From: Corynebacterium epidermidicanis
Lineage (GTDB): Bacteria > Actinomycetota > Actinomycetes > Mycobacteriales > Mycobacteriaceae
DNA: 64,000 nucleotides
Direction: 5' to 3'
NCBI RefSeq assembly: GCF_001021025.1
Contig: NZ_CP011541.1
Coordinates: 62,001-126,000 of the forward strand
Part shown: piece after piece, positions 50,246 through 59,042 of the stretch
How the letters are laid out: the number at the start of each line of letters is the position of its first letter
Numbering within the stretch: position 1 is the first letter of the stretch
Translations under genes and position numbers: made by a program
The notes under the pieces: model-generated
What the model was told of the DNA's origin: nothing
What the model saw: the letters and a program-made list of their open reading frames with translations, nothing else
Databases searched by the model: none

Positions 50246-50922
50246 TAGCGGTTCCATTTTCGTTCGAGACGGCGGGCCAGCCAGCCGATGGGGAAGCAGA
50301 CAGCGAAGTACAGCAGGAAGACCACGCCATAGATCCACAGTGCCGCGCCGGGGTAGGTGAAGCGGTTGGCGTCGATGATCTGCTGGGCGACTTTCAGCAC
50401 CTCAACCACACCGATCAACACGACCAGCGAGGTGGTCATGATCATGCGGTTCGTGAGGTTGATGGTAACGGGGACGAGGCGTCGGAGTGCCTGGGGGAGG
50501 ACGACGTGCCGGTACAGCTCGGCGTCGGAAAGCCCCAGGGCGCGGCCGGAGGAGAATTGGTGGGCAGGGATCGATTTCAGGGCCCCGCGGACCAGGTCGC
50601 CCATCTCGGCAGTGCCCCACAGGGTGAACACGAGGACGGCGGCGGCGCGGGCATTGAGGTTGATGCCCGCGGTTTTCGTGAGTTCGAAGTAGACCAAGAA
50701 CAGCAGCACGAGTTGGGGCATGATGCGAATGAACTGCAGGTAGGCCCAGGTTATAGCTTGGACGACGCGGTTTCGTGAGGTCATCACCACGCCGAGGAGG
50801 GTGCCGAGGACGATGGAGAGCGCCATCGAAATGAGCGCGATCTCGACGGAAATCCACAGGCCCTGGAGCAGACGAAGGAAGTTGTTGCCCTGGGTGAGGA
50901 CGCTAAGATCCGAAAGTCGCAC
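50245..50922 (-). CDS. Polar amino-acid ABC importer permease, second
   Basis: This permease of about 225 residues has five hydrophobic segments. The HisM/GlnP hallmarks are FLRLLQGLWISVEIALISMA and the ATPase-contact EAA loop in RALGLSDAELYRHVVLPQAL. NRMIMTTSLVVLIGVVEVLK is typical of the family. It begins at GTG around 50922, inside the end of the first permease gene, so the exact start is uncertain. It forms a heterodimer with the first permease. Confidence 0.88.
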   Translation of the reverse strand: MRLSDLSVLTQGNNFLRLLQGLWISVEIALISMALSIVLGTLLGVVMTSRNRVVQAITWAYLQFIRIMPQLVLLFLVYFELTKTAGINLNARAAAVLVFTLWGTAEMGDLVRGALKSIPAHQFSSGRALGLSDAELYRHVVLPQALRRLVPVTINLTNRMIMTTSLVVLIGVVEVLKVAQQIIDANRFTYPGAALWIYGVVFLLYFAVCFPIGWLARRLERKWNR

Positions 50923-51562
50923 GACGCACCCGCCTTTCCACCGCGCCAGCAATCACAGAGACAGGCAGCAAAATGACCAGGTAAAACGCCACGAGCAGCA
51001 GTAGTGCTTCGCGGGTGTTGTAGGTTTGCCCAATCTGTTCCTTGGCCACGAACACCAGGTCCGGCAAAGCGACGACGCCCACCACGGACGTCTCTTTGAT
51101 GAGGAACACCATATTCGCCGTCACCGCAGGCAGAGACACCGCGGCGGCCTGCGGGGCGATGACGTGGCGCAAGGCTTCCAGCCGGGAAAGGCCCAGCGAG
51201 AAGGCGGTTTGCCACTGGATGTCCTCGACCGCTTCAATGCCGGCGCGCATGGCTTCGGCCATGTAGGAGCCACCGAGGAAGGTCAGGCCGATGACTGCAC
51301 ATTGCTCGGAGCTCAGCACGATCCCTAGTTTGGGGAGGCCGAAGTAGAGGAAGAAGAGTTGGACGATCAGCGGCGAGTTGCGGGAGAGTTCGACGTAGCC
51401 CTGCGCGAGTTGCGCCAGGACGGGGATCCGGAAGTAGCGGACCGCAGCCACAATTAGGCCCACGACCAGGGCCAACAAAATGCCTAAGGCGGCAACCCTC
51501 GCGGTGAGGATTGCCGCTTGCGCGAACAGCGGGGTGTTGTCCCGCAGGACGTTAAGGTCCAT
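50903..51562 (-). CDS. Polar amino-acid ABC importer permease, first
   Basis: This 219-residue permease (MDLNVLRDNTPLFAQAAILT) has ELSRNSPLIVQLFFLYFGLP, a segment shared by HisQ/HisM-type proteins. The EAA loop is FSLGLSRLEALRHVIAPQAA, followed by VFLIKETSVVGVVALPDL. It starts eight bases after the binding-protein gene and overlaps the second permease gene. Confidence 0.9.
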   Translation of the reverse strand: MDLNVLRDNTPLFAQAAILTARVAALGILLALVVGLIVAAVRYFRIPVLAQLAQGYVELSRNSPLIVQLFFLYFGLPKLGIVLSSEQCAVIGLTFLGGSYMAEAMRAGIEAVEDIQWQTAFSLGLSRLEALRHVIAPQAAAVSLPAVTANMVFLIKETSVVGVVALPDLVFVAKEQIGQTYNTREALLLLVAFYLVILLPVSVIAGAVERRVRRATFGS

Positions 51563-51569
51563 CAGGGGT

Positions 51570-52463
51570 TTAGAGCTTTCCGCCCTCGACCACGAGGTCG
51601 TCTGCGTTGACGTCGTCGCCGTAGACAGGCTTCAGGGTCTTATCGAAGTTCTGGTGGAAGAAGTTTTCCTTGCCCAGCGCGGTCAGGTTGTCGTTGATGG
51701 CCTGCAGGACGGTGGTGTTGCCCTTCTGCACTGCGGGCGCGATGGTGTCCTTTTCGCCGAGGTCGGTGATCGAGGTGATGAAGCCCTTCGTAGCGCCAGT
51801 CCATGCCAATGCCTCGGTGTTGTCGGTGACCCAGGCGTCGCCACGGCCGTCGATAAGCGCGTTGGTGGCCTCGGTGTACTGCTCGAACTTGGTGAGCTTG
51901 ACCTCAGGGTGCGTCTTGGTCAGGTAGGCCTCGGCCGTGGTGCCCTTGACGACGATGACTTTCTTGTCTTTGAGCTGGTCGGCGGACTTGATCTCCTTGC
52001 CCTCTGGGCTCACGACGCCCAGCGCGACCTTCATGTACGGGTTGGCGAAGTCAACCTTTTCCTTGCGCTCCGGGGTCACCGTGAAGTTCGCGAGGATGAC
52101 GTCGACCTTGCCGGACTCGAGGAATTCCACGCGGGAGGCGGCCTCAACCGGGATGAACTCGGCCTTAACACCCAGATCCTGGGCGAGGCGCTTGCCGTAT
52201 TCGACGTCGTAACCTGCGTAATTGCCCTGGGCATCGACGTAGCCGAACGGGGCCTTGTCGGAGAACACACCCAGCTTGATGGTGCCGGCCTGCTTGATCT
52301 GCTCGAGGGTGCGGGCGGCACCTGGCTTGGCGTTGTCCTTCGCGCCGCTGTTGTTATCGGCGGCGGGCTCGCTCGAGCATGCAGTCAGTGCGAGGAGCGC
52401 GGTGGCGAGGAGTGCGAAGAAAACTAGGAAGATAGAGCTGCGACGAGCTGCTTGGATTCGCAT
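51570..52463 (-). CDS. Amino-acid (probably cystine/cysteine) binding lipoprotein
   Basis: This 297-residue lipoprotein has the signal MRIQAARRSSIFLVFFALLA with lipobox LTAC (Cys about 29). The family 3 solute-binding fold is seen in IKLGVFSDKAPFGYVDAQGN, YAGYDVEYGKRLAQDLGVKA, VDVILANFTVTPERKEKVDF and NPYMKVALGVV. The closest pattern is the PEB1a/cystine group. The upstream McbR-type operator suggests a sulfur amino acid as substrate. An 11-mer copy lies inside at 51848-51858, on the strand opposite to the gene. Confidence 0.9.
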   Translation of the reverse strand: MRIQAARRSSIFLVFFALLATALLALTACSSEPAADNNSGAKDNAKPGAARTLEQIKQAGTIKLGVFSDKAPFGYVDAQGNYAGYDVEYGKRLAQDLGVKAEFIPVEAASRVEFLESGKVDVILANFTVTPERKEKVDFANPYMKVALGVVSPEGKEIKSADQLKDKKVIVVKGTTAEAYLTKTHPEVKLTKFEQYTEATNALIDGRGDAWVTDNTEALAWTGATKGFITSITDLGEKDTIAPAVQKGNTTVLQAINDNLTALGKENFFHQNFDKTLKPVYGDDVNADDLVVEGGKL

Positions 52464-52555
52464 AGGAAGTCTTTCGGTAGGCGCGGTCCGCGTTGGCGCG
52501 GTTGCGGTATTGATTACTTCAATTGACTATATAGTACAAGGCGTTCTAAACCTAA

Positions 52556-52571
52556 TAGACCGCTTGGTCTA
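52556..52571. promoter_or_regulatory. McbR-type operator TAGAC-N6-GTCTA
   Basis: TAGACCGCTTGGTCTA is an exact match to the McbR consensus TAGAC-N6-GTCTA of C. glutamicum. It lies 93 bases upstream of the binding-protein gene. McbR represses genes of sulfur, cysteine and methionine metabolism when S-adenosylhomocysteine is low. A/T-rich promoter-like sequence (ACTATATAGTAC, about 52526-52537) lies between operator and gene. Confidence 0.85.
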
Positions 52572-52708
52572 GAGGGTGTGCCTGGGGTGTGGGGGTGTGT
52601 GCGCGGAAGCCGCCGAGACCAACGCCACATTCCCATCACATTCATTTGTTTTATGATTAGTTGACCTGTCCCCGTCCGTTCCCTTCATCTCAACCTCGAA
52701 ATGGCCCC

Positions 52709-53164
52709 ATGAATAAGAAAATCCTCCTTGACGCAATCTCGTTCATTGCCCGCTTTTATATGTCTTATGTCTGGATTCATGCGGGCACGGCGAAGATCAA
52801 CGACCATCGCGACGTCACCCAGGCGATTGCCGCGTATCAGATCTTTACTCAGGAGTGGGCGTCGTATTTAGCGCAGCTCATTGGGCCGCTGGAGATCGCG
52901 GGCGGGGTGTTCTTGCTGCTCGGGCTGTTTTTGCGTTCGGCGTCGAAGTTGTCGGCGGTGGTGTTGGTGCTGTTCATGATCGGTATCGGGCAGGCGTGGG
53001 CGCGTGGCCTGGCTATCGACTGTGGCTGCTTCAATGTGCAGGGCCTTAACGACGACCAGACGGCCGACTACCTCAAGACCATCCTGCGCGATCTTGGCTA
53101 TCTTGCGTTGACGCTGTGGACGGTGTGGCGTCCGTTCCGCAAGTTCGCGCTGTACCCGCAGTAG
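52709..53164 (+). CDS. MauE/DoxX-family membrane protein
   Basis: This is a 151-residue protein with four membrane helices: FIARFYMSYVWIHAGTAKIN, LIGPLEIAGGVFLLLGLFLR, LSAVVLVLFMIGIGQAWARG and a last one near YLALTLWTVW. The motif AIDCGCFN between helices 3 and 4 is the conserved CGCF site of MauE-type proteins, which take part in disulfide or quinone-linked redox steps outside the cytoplasm. ATG at 52709 lacks a strong ribosome binding site but matches the family start. Confidence 0.85.
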   Translation: MNKKILLDAISFIARFYMSYVWIHAGTAKINDHRDVTQAIAAYQIFTQEWASYLAQLIGPLEIAGGVFLLLGLFLRSASKLSAVVLVLFMIGIGQAWARGLAIDCGCFNVQGLNDDQTADYLKTILRDLGYLALTLWTVWRPFRKFALYPQ

Positions 53165-53171
53165 GCCAGCG

Positions 53172-54245
53172 CTATTCGGGGGTTTCTTGCAGGATAGCGC
53201 GCACTCGTGGCATCACTTCGGTGCCGTAGAGGCGGATGCAGTCCATGAGGGCGTCGTGAGGCACGGCGCCCTCGGTGTATTTCAGGACGAAGCGGTTGAG
53301 GCCGAGGTGTTCGATGAGGCTGGCGATTTTGGTGGCGACGGTGTCGGGGGAGCCGACGAAGAGGGAGCCTTCGCGCACTTCGGTGAAGTAGCGTTCCTCG
53401 TTGATGGATTCGACGTCGACGGGGCGGCCGATGAGGTTGTGGGCGTGGGCTCGGGAGGCGTCGATCCAGTGCTTCATGAAGATGTCGTGGGCTTCGTCGT
53501 CGGTACGTGCGACGAAGCCGGGGGCGTGGACACCCATGGGCAGGTGGCCGTGGCCGAAGCGGGCGTTGGCGGTGTGGTAGAGGTCGACGAAGGATTTGAA
53601 CTGCTTGGGGTCTCCGGCGATGGCTGCGAGCATGAGTGGGATGCCGTAGCGGGCGGCGCGCATGACGGAGTTCGGGTTGCCGGAGGCGGCCATCCAGGAG
53701 CGCAGACCATTTTCGGTGCGGGGGAAAACAGAGGTTTCGGTGATCGGGGCGCGCGAGGTGCCCGACCAGGTGATGGGAGATTCCTTAAGAAGTAGTGACC
53801 AGAGGTCGATCTTCTCGGAGAAGAGTCGGTCATAGTCTTCGAGGTTGAGGCCAAAGAGCGGGAAGGTGTCAGAAAAGGAGCCCTTGCCGACGATCACTTC
53901 CGCCCGGCCATGCGAGATCGCGTTGAGGGTGGCGTACTTCTCCCAGACGCGCACGGGGTCATCTGCCGAAAGGACCGTCACCGAGGAGGTGAGCTTGATG
54001 TTTTTGGTGCGGCTAGCGATCGCGGCGAGCACCACGGCTGGGTTGGAGATTGCGTAGTCGGCGCGGTGGTGTTCGCCGATACCAAAGACGGTGACGCCAA
54101 CTTCGTCAGCAAGTATGCCCTGCTCAATGACGTTGCGAATGACCTCCGCGTGGTGGAGAAGTTCGCCGTCGGGTCCGACGGAGACGTCACCGAAGGTGTC
54201 TAGTCCGAGTTCGGCATCTGCGGCTTTGGCTTTGGAAAATGGCAT
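53172..54245 (-). CDS. Luciferase-like (LLM) flavin-dependent oxidoreductase
   Basis: This 357-residue TIM-barrel protein has ELGLDTFGDVSV at the start, GVTVFGIGEHHRADYAISNP with the conserved GEHH segment, and SSVTVLSADDPVRVWEKYAT. GRAEVIVGKGSFSDTFPLFG and the C-terminal LFVGSPDTVATKIASLIEHL follow. These are hallmarks of bacterial-luciferase-family FMN/F420 enzymes. The substrate is unknown. ATG at 54245 is chosen; a GTG at 54332 would add an unlikely leader. It ends seven bases from the convergent MauE-like gene. Confidence 0.87.
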   Translation of the reverse strand: MPFSKAKAADAELGLDTFGDVSVGPDGELLHHAEVIRNVIEQGILADEVGVTVFGIGEHHRADYAISNPAVVLAAIASRTKNIKLTSSVTVLSADDPVRVWEKYATLNAISHGRAEVIVGKGSFSDTFPLFGLNLEDYDRLFSEKIDLWSLLLKESPITWSGTSRAPITETSVFPRTENGLRSWMAASGNPNSVMRAARYGIPLMLAAIAGDPKQFKSFVDLYHTANARFGHGHLPMGVHAPGFVARTDDEAHDIFMKHWIDASRAHAHNLIGRPVDVESINEERYFTEVREGSLFVGSPDTVATKIASLIEHLGLNRFVLKYTEGAVPHDALMDCIRLYGTEVMPRVRAILQETPE

Positions 54246-54542
54246 GGCAATCACTTCAGGGGCGATAGTTTCGGCAGCGTGAGCTGTGGGCACCGGTCCT
54301 TGGGGATGGGGGCTGCGAACGCAGTCTCCCATGGGCGCCGGCCCGGAAACATAATAGAAATTACCAGATTCTCTTATAAAAAGCCTGGCAAAGTTTAAAG
54401 CTCTCAGGGATTAACTATGTATCTGCCGGTTGCGAAAATGTTCGACGGGGTACCCGACGGCCGACCGGCAGGCTTATATGCTGGTTCGGTAGCTGCTGCA
54501 GGCTGCGCGGTGTCATGTAAGTCTCATTAAAAGGAAACTTCG
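54246..54542. other. Divergent intergenic region with promoters
   Basis: No gene is seen. The sequence is A/T-rich near 54350-54420 (including TTATAAAA), fitting a promoter for the oxidoreductase gene. Before the exporter ATPase there is a purine run, AAAAGGAAA, serving as ribosome binding site. No operator was recognised. Confidence 0.4.
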
Positions 54543-55223
54543 ATGGATTCGGTAATTTCGGCCCGAAAGCTCACCAAGCGATATGGCTCCGGCGACGCCA
54601 CAGTGTACGCATTGCGCGAGGTCAGCGTAGACGTTGCGCGCGGGAAGTGGACGTCAATCATGGGGCCCTCGGGCAGCGGGAAAACCACCCTGCTGCACAC
54701 CCTTTCCGGGCTGAGCTTGCCGACGTCGGGGGCCGTCACCCTCAGCTCGGGCCACAAGCGGCATGACCTCACCTCGCTCAGCGAGAACCGTCGGGCGGCG
54801 CTGCGACGCACCAACATCGGGGTGGTGTTCCAGGAGTTTAACCTGGTGCCGGTTCTCAACGTGCAGGACAATATTCGGTTGCCGCTGCGGCTTGCACACC
54901 GAAAGATCGATAAAGACTATGAGCAGGAGATCGTCACTCGGCTTGGCCTGGGCGGACGCCTCAAGCACTTGCCGCATCAGCTGTCGGGTGGGCAGCGTCA
55001 GCGCGTGGCCATCGCCCGCGCGCTCCTGCCTCGTCCCGACGTGATTTTCGCCGATGAGCCCACCGGAAACCTCGACTCCGAGGCCGGGGAACAGGTGCTT
55101 TCCATGTTCCGCGAGCTTGTCGACGCCTACCGCCAAACCCTCGTCGTGGTCACCCACGACCCGGCCGCCGCTGACCGTGGCGATGATGTGATCCGCATGC
55201 GCGATGGCCAGGTGGTGGCATGA
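54543..55223 (+). CDS. ABC exporter ATP-binding protein, MacB/LolD type
   Basis: This 226-residue ATPase has Walker A SIMGPSGSGKTTLLHTLSGL, Q-loop VVFQEFNLVPVLNVQDN, signature QLSGGQRQRVAIARALLP, Walker B VIFADEPTGNLDSEAGEQV and H-loop LVVVTHDPAAADRGDDV. This subfamily couples to FtsX/MacB permeases and works by mechanotransmission, often exporting or sensing antimicrobial peptides or lipoproteins. It overlaps the permease gene by four bases. Confidence 0.92.
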   Translation: MDSVISARKLTKRYGSGDATVYALREVSVDVARGKWTSIMGPSGSGKTTLLHTLSGLSLPTSGAVTLSSGHKRHDLTSLSENRRAALRRTNIGVVFQEFNLVPVLNVQDNIRLPLRLAHRKIDKDYEQEIVTRLGLGGRLKHLPHQLSGGQRQRVAIARALLPRPDVIFADEPTGNLDSEAGEQVLSMFRELVDAYRQTLVVVTHDPAAADRGDDVIRMRDGQVVA

Positions 55224-57640
55224 TCCGGCTCGCGATCGCGCAGTTGCGCAGGCGGGGCTGGCGCTATGTTTCGCTGTTCTTCGCCATTTTCGCCGCGGTG
55301 GGCCTGACCGTAGGCACGGTGGCGATTGTGGAGTCGTTGCAAAAGACCGTGAACGGCATGTTCGACAAGCCTTACGCCGGGGTGGACTTTGTGGCGCAGG
55401 TACGTTCCAGCAACTCGAGTGAATTGGATGCGCTGTTGGAACGCCCGGGTTTCGCGTTCGATCAGCAGGTGTCGGCGTCGATTAAGGAGGCCGGCAACCT
55501 CTATAGCTCAACCTATCTAAGGTCGTTGGCGCAGGACCCGCAGCTGCAGTGGCGTGCGGTTCTGGAAGGACGCGCACCCGTCGGCCCCGGTGAGGTTGCG
55601 GTGGTGGATGACACCCCGGTGGGTGCCCAGCTGGAGTTGAACACTCCGGGCGATCGCGAGGACAAGCTGGTCACGGTCGTTGGCCGAATGGAGCAGTCGG
55701 CCCAAGAGCAGTTGATGGGGCAGCGCTCGGTGTTGGCTGATCAGGCGACTGTTCGCCAGTGGGCAGGAGAGACAGCTACGGGTGAGCTGCGCATTCGGTC
55801 AGTAGCGCCGCCGCAGAATCTCCCGGAGCGTTCGGTGCAGGAGTTGCGTCCCGCTCGGCAGTACACTGCGCAGCTTGCCGAGAAGTATTTGAGTGGTAGG
55901 GATCAGTATTTCCTGCTGCTCACGGCATTCATGGTAATTGTTGCCGTGGTGGCGATGCTGGTGATTTTCTCCTCTTACCAGGTGTTGGCGGCAGAGCGGC
56001 AGCGGGAGTATGCGCTGCTCCGGGCGGTGGGTTCGAGTAGTTGGCAGCTGCAGGGGTCAACTATTGCGGAGTCGGTGCTGCTGGCTGCGGTGGCCGGTGC
56101 CGCGGGTATCCCGGCGGGTTTGGCTGCCGCTGGCTGGGCGGGGCGCAACGCGGACAAGATCGGGGTGCGTGTCCCGCTTGATACTGTGCAGCTGGAGCCG
56201 AAGTGGCTTGCCGTCATTTTTGTCATGGCCTTAGCAACGAGCGTGGTCGGCGCCCTTCCGGCCGCCAGTGGCGCTATCCGACGCCCGCTAGTGGAGTCGC
56301 TTACTGCCAGCGCGCCACGCCAAAGCATGGCGCGGGCGCTCGCAGTGTTCTTAGTTGGCGCGGTCGCAGTGGTGGCTGGCGGCTATGCCCTGCAGTTCAG
56401 CAGCCAGTTAATGGGGAAGAAGGCACTCGTGATCGCGATCGGCGGGGCCGGGATCTTCACCCTCGGTGTGGCTGCCGTGGTGGCGGTGCTCTTCCCGCTG
56501 CTCATCCAAGGTCTCAGTAGGTTTGCGGTGCTGATTCCATCGCTGCACCTAGGCATGGCGTTCGCGGGTAAGCAACGTCTACGCGCCGGCGCTTTGGTGG
56601 CGATCGTTGTCGCAGGTGCCGCGCTGGTCTCCGCGGTGTTGCAGGGCCAGCAGCAGTTGGAGCAGCACCTGTTGAGTAAGGCGACCAACAAGGGAGCGGT
56701 GGATGTGGCCGTGCGTGCTATCGACGGCCGGATCCCCGACGGCCTGGTCGATCAAGTGCGCGCGACGCAGGGCGTAGCTGCTGCCGAAGCGCCGACGATG
56801 CTGCCGGTGACAGCGGGCGAAGTTAAGGACAATATCTTCGCATTGAGCGAGCAAGACGGAGCTGCGGTGTTGCGCGGTCCGGTGACCGGCGCACGCCCTG
56901 GTGAGCTGGTGTTAGGTGTGCATTCGCCGCTGCGTAATCAGCTTCGCGACGGCAAACGCGCGCAGGTCCAGGTCGGCGGGAACGCACATGAGTTAGACGT
57001 GCGCTACAACGAGGGGCCCGAGAGCTTCGTTGATCCAGTAGTGACGCCAGAGGTGCCGGCGGTAGCGCGGCCAGGGGTGGACACGCGCCTACCACAGCCT
57101 GTCGTCTTGGCCCGACTGACCGGCGACTATGCGCAGCCCGCGGACAACCCCACGGTGCGAGCGCTCAAGCAGGTCGTGGCTGGCGCGGGGGAGCAGGTGA
57201 CGTTCCAGGAGGCGTTTTCGGCGCGTCAGGACGTGGCGGATAGCACCAAACGAGTCTTGAGCCTTTCCACCTTGATGTCCATCGTGGCTCTGCTCATTGC
57301 AGGCGTGGGCGTGTTCAACACAGTTACCTTGATGGTGCGCGAGCGCCGTCAGGACTATGCGCTCCTAGCTGCGATCGGCCTCACCACGTTCGGGCGCCTA
57401 GCCCTCCAAATTATCGAACTCATCTTCCTCGTTCTACCCGCCGCCCTCGTAGGCGTGGCAGTTGGCGGACTGTTGGGGTCGCGGATCGCCACCCAGCTCA
57501 CCCACGTCCCAGGGGTAGGCTCCAGGGTGCAGGGGCTTATCGACGCGGTAACCGCCGGGCATACTCCCGTCGTTGTGGGAGCTGCAGTCGTGATTGCGCT
57601 GCTGGCTGGGGTGTTGGGAAGTTTAAGGCGGGGGTATTAG
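55220..57640 (+). CDS. FtsX/MacB-type ABC permease
   Basis: This 806-residue protein has one helix near the start (GWRYVSLFFAIFAAVGLTVG), a large extracytoplasmic domain (about 40-225), and a cluster of helices with FtsX domains (FLLLTAFMVIVAVVAMLVIF and YALLRAVGSSSWQLQGSTIA). A second half (VFNTVTLMVRERRQDYALLA) with its own loop follows. The two-FtsX-domain layout fits Gram-positive bacitracin/peptide or lipoprotein-handling systems. The substrate is unknown. The 11-mer is at 57535-57545, near the 3' end. It is followed by the defence pair. Confidence 0.9.
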   Translation: MIRLAIAQLRRRGWRYVSLFFAIFAAVGLTVGTVAIVESLQKTVNGMFDKPYAGVDFVAQVRSSNSSELDALLERPGFAFDQQVSASIKEAGNLYSSTYLRSLAQDPQLQWRAVLEGRAPVGPGEVAVVDDTPVGAQLELNTPGDREDKLVTVVGRMEQSAQEQLMGQRSVLADQATVRQWAGETATGELRIRSVAPPQNLPERSVQELRPARQYTAQLAEKYLSGRDQYFLLLTAFMVIVAVVAMLVIFSSYQVLAAERQREYALLRAVGSSSWQLQGSTIAESVLLAAVAGAAGIPAGLAAAGWAGRNADKIGVRVPLDTVQLEPKWLAVIFVMALATSVVGALPAASGAIRRPLVESLTASAPRQSMARALAVFLVGAVAVVAGGYALQFSSQLMGKKALVIAIGGAGIFTLGVAAVVAVLFPLLIQGLSRFAVLIPSLHLGMAFAGKQRLRAGALVAIVVAGAALVSAVLQGQQQLEQHLLSKATNKGAVDVAVRAIDGRIPDGLVDQVRATQGVAAAEAPTMLPVTAGEVKDNIFALSEQDGAAVLRGPVTGARPGELVLGVHSPLRNQLRDGKRAQVQVGGNAHELDVRYNEGPESFVDPVVTPEVPAVARPGVDTRLPQPVVLARLTGDYAQPADNPTVRALKQVVAGAGEQVTFQEAFSARQDVADSTKRVLSLSTLMSIVALLIAGVGVFNTVTLMVRERRQDYALLAAIGLTTFGRLALQIIELIFLVLPAALVGVAVGGLLGSRIATQLTHVPGVGSRVQGLIDAVTAGHTPVVVGAAVVIALLAGVLGSLRRGY

Positions 57641-57682
57641 TAGAAAACCAGCCAAGGTATCCGATGAGGACAAGTTGACCAG

Positions 57683-57695
57683 TATAGTTTGGACT
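57683..57695 (+). promoter_or_regulatory. Promoter of the Septu-like operon, probably leaderless
   Basis: TATAGT at 57683-57688 is followed by seven bases and ATG at 57696, the typical distance from a -10 to the transcription start. No ribosome binding site is present before the ATG. Confidence 0.45.
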
Positions 57696-59012
57696 ATGAT
57701 TCGGCTAACCCGTATGGAGTTAACTAACTTCCGGAAATACGAGACCCTTCGCATAACTTTTGACCCTAAAGTCACTGTTATCGTAGGTGGCAACGGCGCA
57801 GGTAAGTCTTCGGTGTTGGATGCAGCTGCAATTGCCTTGGGCTCATTCTTCTTGCCGTTTCCTACGATTTCACAAGGGCGCAACATCCAGCAAGACGATG
57901 CATTTGCTTTTTCGAAGCGGACCGGGGAGGACTCGGTTGATGTCAGGCGCCGCTATCCGGTTAGCGTCCACGCTTATGGCGAATATGATGGACGTGAAAT
58001 TGAATGGGTACGCTCGAAGCTGTCTGAACGTGGCAATATGACAACTCGCGATGCTAGAGAACTCAGCGATATTGCGCGAGGACTTTACGAAAATATCAGT
58101 TCGGATGGCACGGATGCGCCGCCCGTGGAATTACCCCTCATTTCTTATTATGGAACTGGACGACTGTGGGCACAAAGGCGAGGCAGAACGTCGGACCTGC
58201 GCAAACCGGGGAATCGCGAAGATGGTTATTCGTCCGCATTGGAACCTCGAGCCGATGAAAAGAGTCTTACCTCGTGGTTGAAGCGGTCGACGATGCTTGG
58301 GTTGCAAAAAGGCCGGGTGCCAGCAACGTTGCGTGCCGTTCAGGCCGCCGTAGAACGTGCGATTCGAGCGGTCACGGGATCAGAACGTGCGAACGTTTAT
58401 TATGATCTCGAGCTTGACACAATTGCTGTGGAATACACAGAGTCTACAGGTCGCTTAATTGCGCTTCCCATGGCGCAACTCAGCGATGGGTATCGCACGA
58501 CTTTGTCCATGATCGCGGATATTGCTTATCGAATGGCGGAACTCAATCCTCATTTCGAGAATGAGGTCATTGAGCGCACAGGGGGTGTGGTGTTGATTGA
58601 TGAAGTAGATCTCCATCTACATCCAACCTGGCAGGAACGGATAATCGGGGACCTTACAGATATTTTTCCAAGGGTTCAATTCATTGTCACAACTCATGCT
58701 CCCAGCGTGGTCTCCTCGGTTCAAAGTACGCAAGTCCGCATTTTGGACAGCAAAGATGGAACGCATCTTGAAGCAAAGACCCCTGGAAATCAAACTTATG
58801 GGCGTGACGTGCCATCGATATTTCGTGAGGTAATGGATGCTCCTGAACGCCCTCAAGAGGTGAGCGAAAGCCTCCGCAAAGTGCAACAGGCAATTGATCT
58901 AGAAGATTTTGAGGAAGCTTCCCGCCTTCTTGAGCAGCTTAAATCCAAGGTGGGAAGTAATGATCCTGAAGTGACTGGGCTCGAAACCACGTTGTACCTG
59001 GAGCAGATCTAG
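57696..59012 (+). CDS. ptuA: PtuA-like AAA ATPase of a Septu-type anti-phage system
   Basis: This 438-residue SMC/OLD-like ATPase has Walker A VIVGGNGAGKSSVLDAAAIA (residues about 29-48), the signature region MAQLSDGYRTTLSMIADIA, Walker B GGVVLIDEVDLHLHPTWQER and the switch histidine VQFIVTTHAPSVVSSVQS. A C-terminal helical region (EVSESLRKVQQAIDLEDFEE) closes the protein. It is followed by a TIGR02646/PtuB-type HNH protein, which is the Septu arrangement, where ATP-bound PtuA controls the nuclease PtuB during phage infection. No retron gene is adjacent. ATG at 57696 (MIRLTRMELTNFRKYETL) fits the family start. Confidence 0.85.
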   Translation: MIRLTRMELTNFRKYETLRITFDPKVTVIVGGNGAGKSSVLDAAAIALGSFFLPFPTISQGRNIQQDDAFAFSKRTGEDSVDVRRRYPVSVHAYGEYDGREIEWVRSKLSERGNMTTRDARELSDIARGLYENISSDGTDAPPVELPLISYYGTGRLWAQRRGRTSDLRKPGNREDGYSSALEPRADEKSLTSWLKRSTMLGLQKGRVPATLRAVQAAVERAIRAVTGSERANVYYDLELDTIAVEYTESTGRLIALPMAQLSDGYRTTLSMIADIAYRMAELNPHFENEVIERTGGVVLIDEVDLHLHPTWQERIIGDLTDIFPRVQFIVTTHAPSVVSSVQSTQVRILDSKDGTHLEAKTPGNQTYGRDVPSIFREVMDAPERPQEVSESLRKVQQAIDLEDFEEASRLLEQLKSKVGSNDPEVTGLETTLYLEQI

Positions 59013-59042
59013 TTTTCATTGACAAACTGAGGCGTAAGTTAA

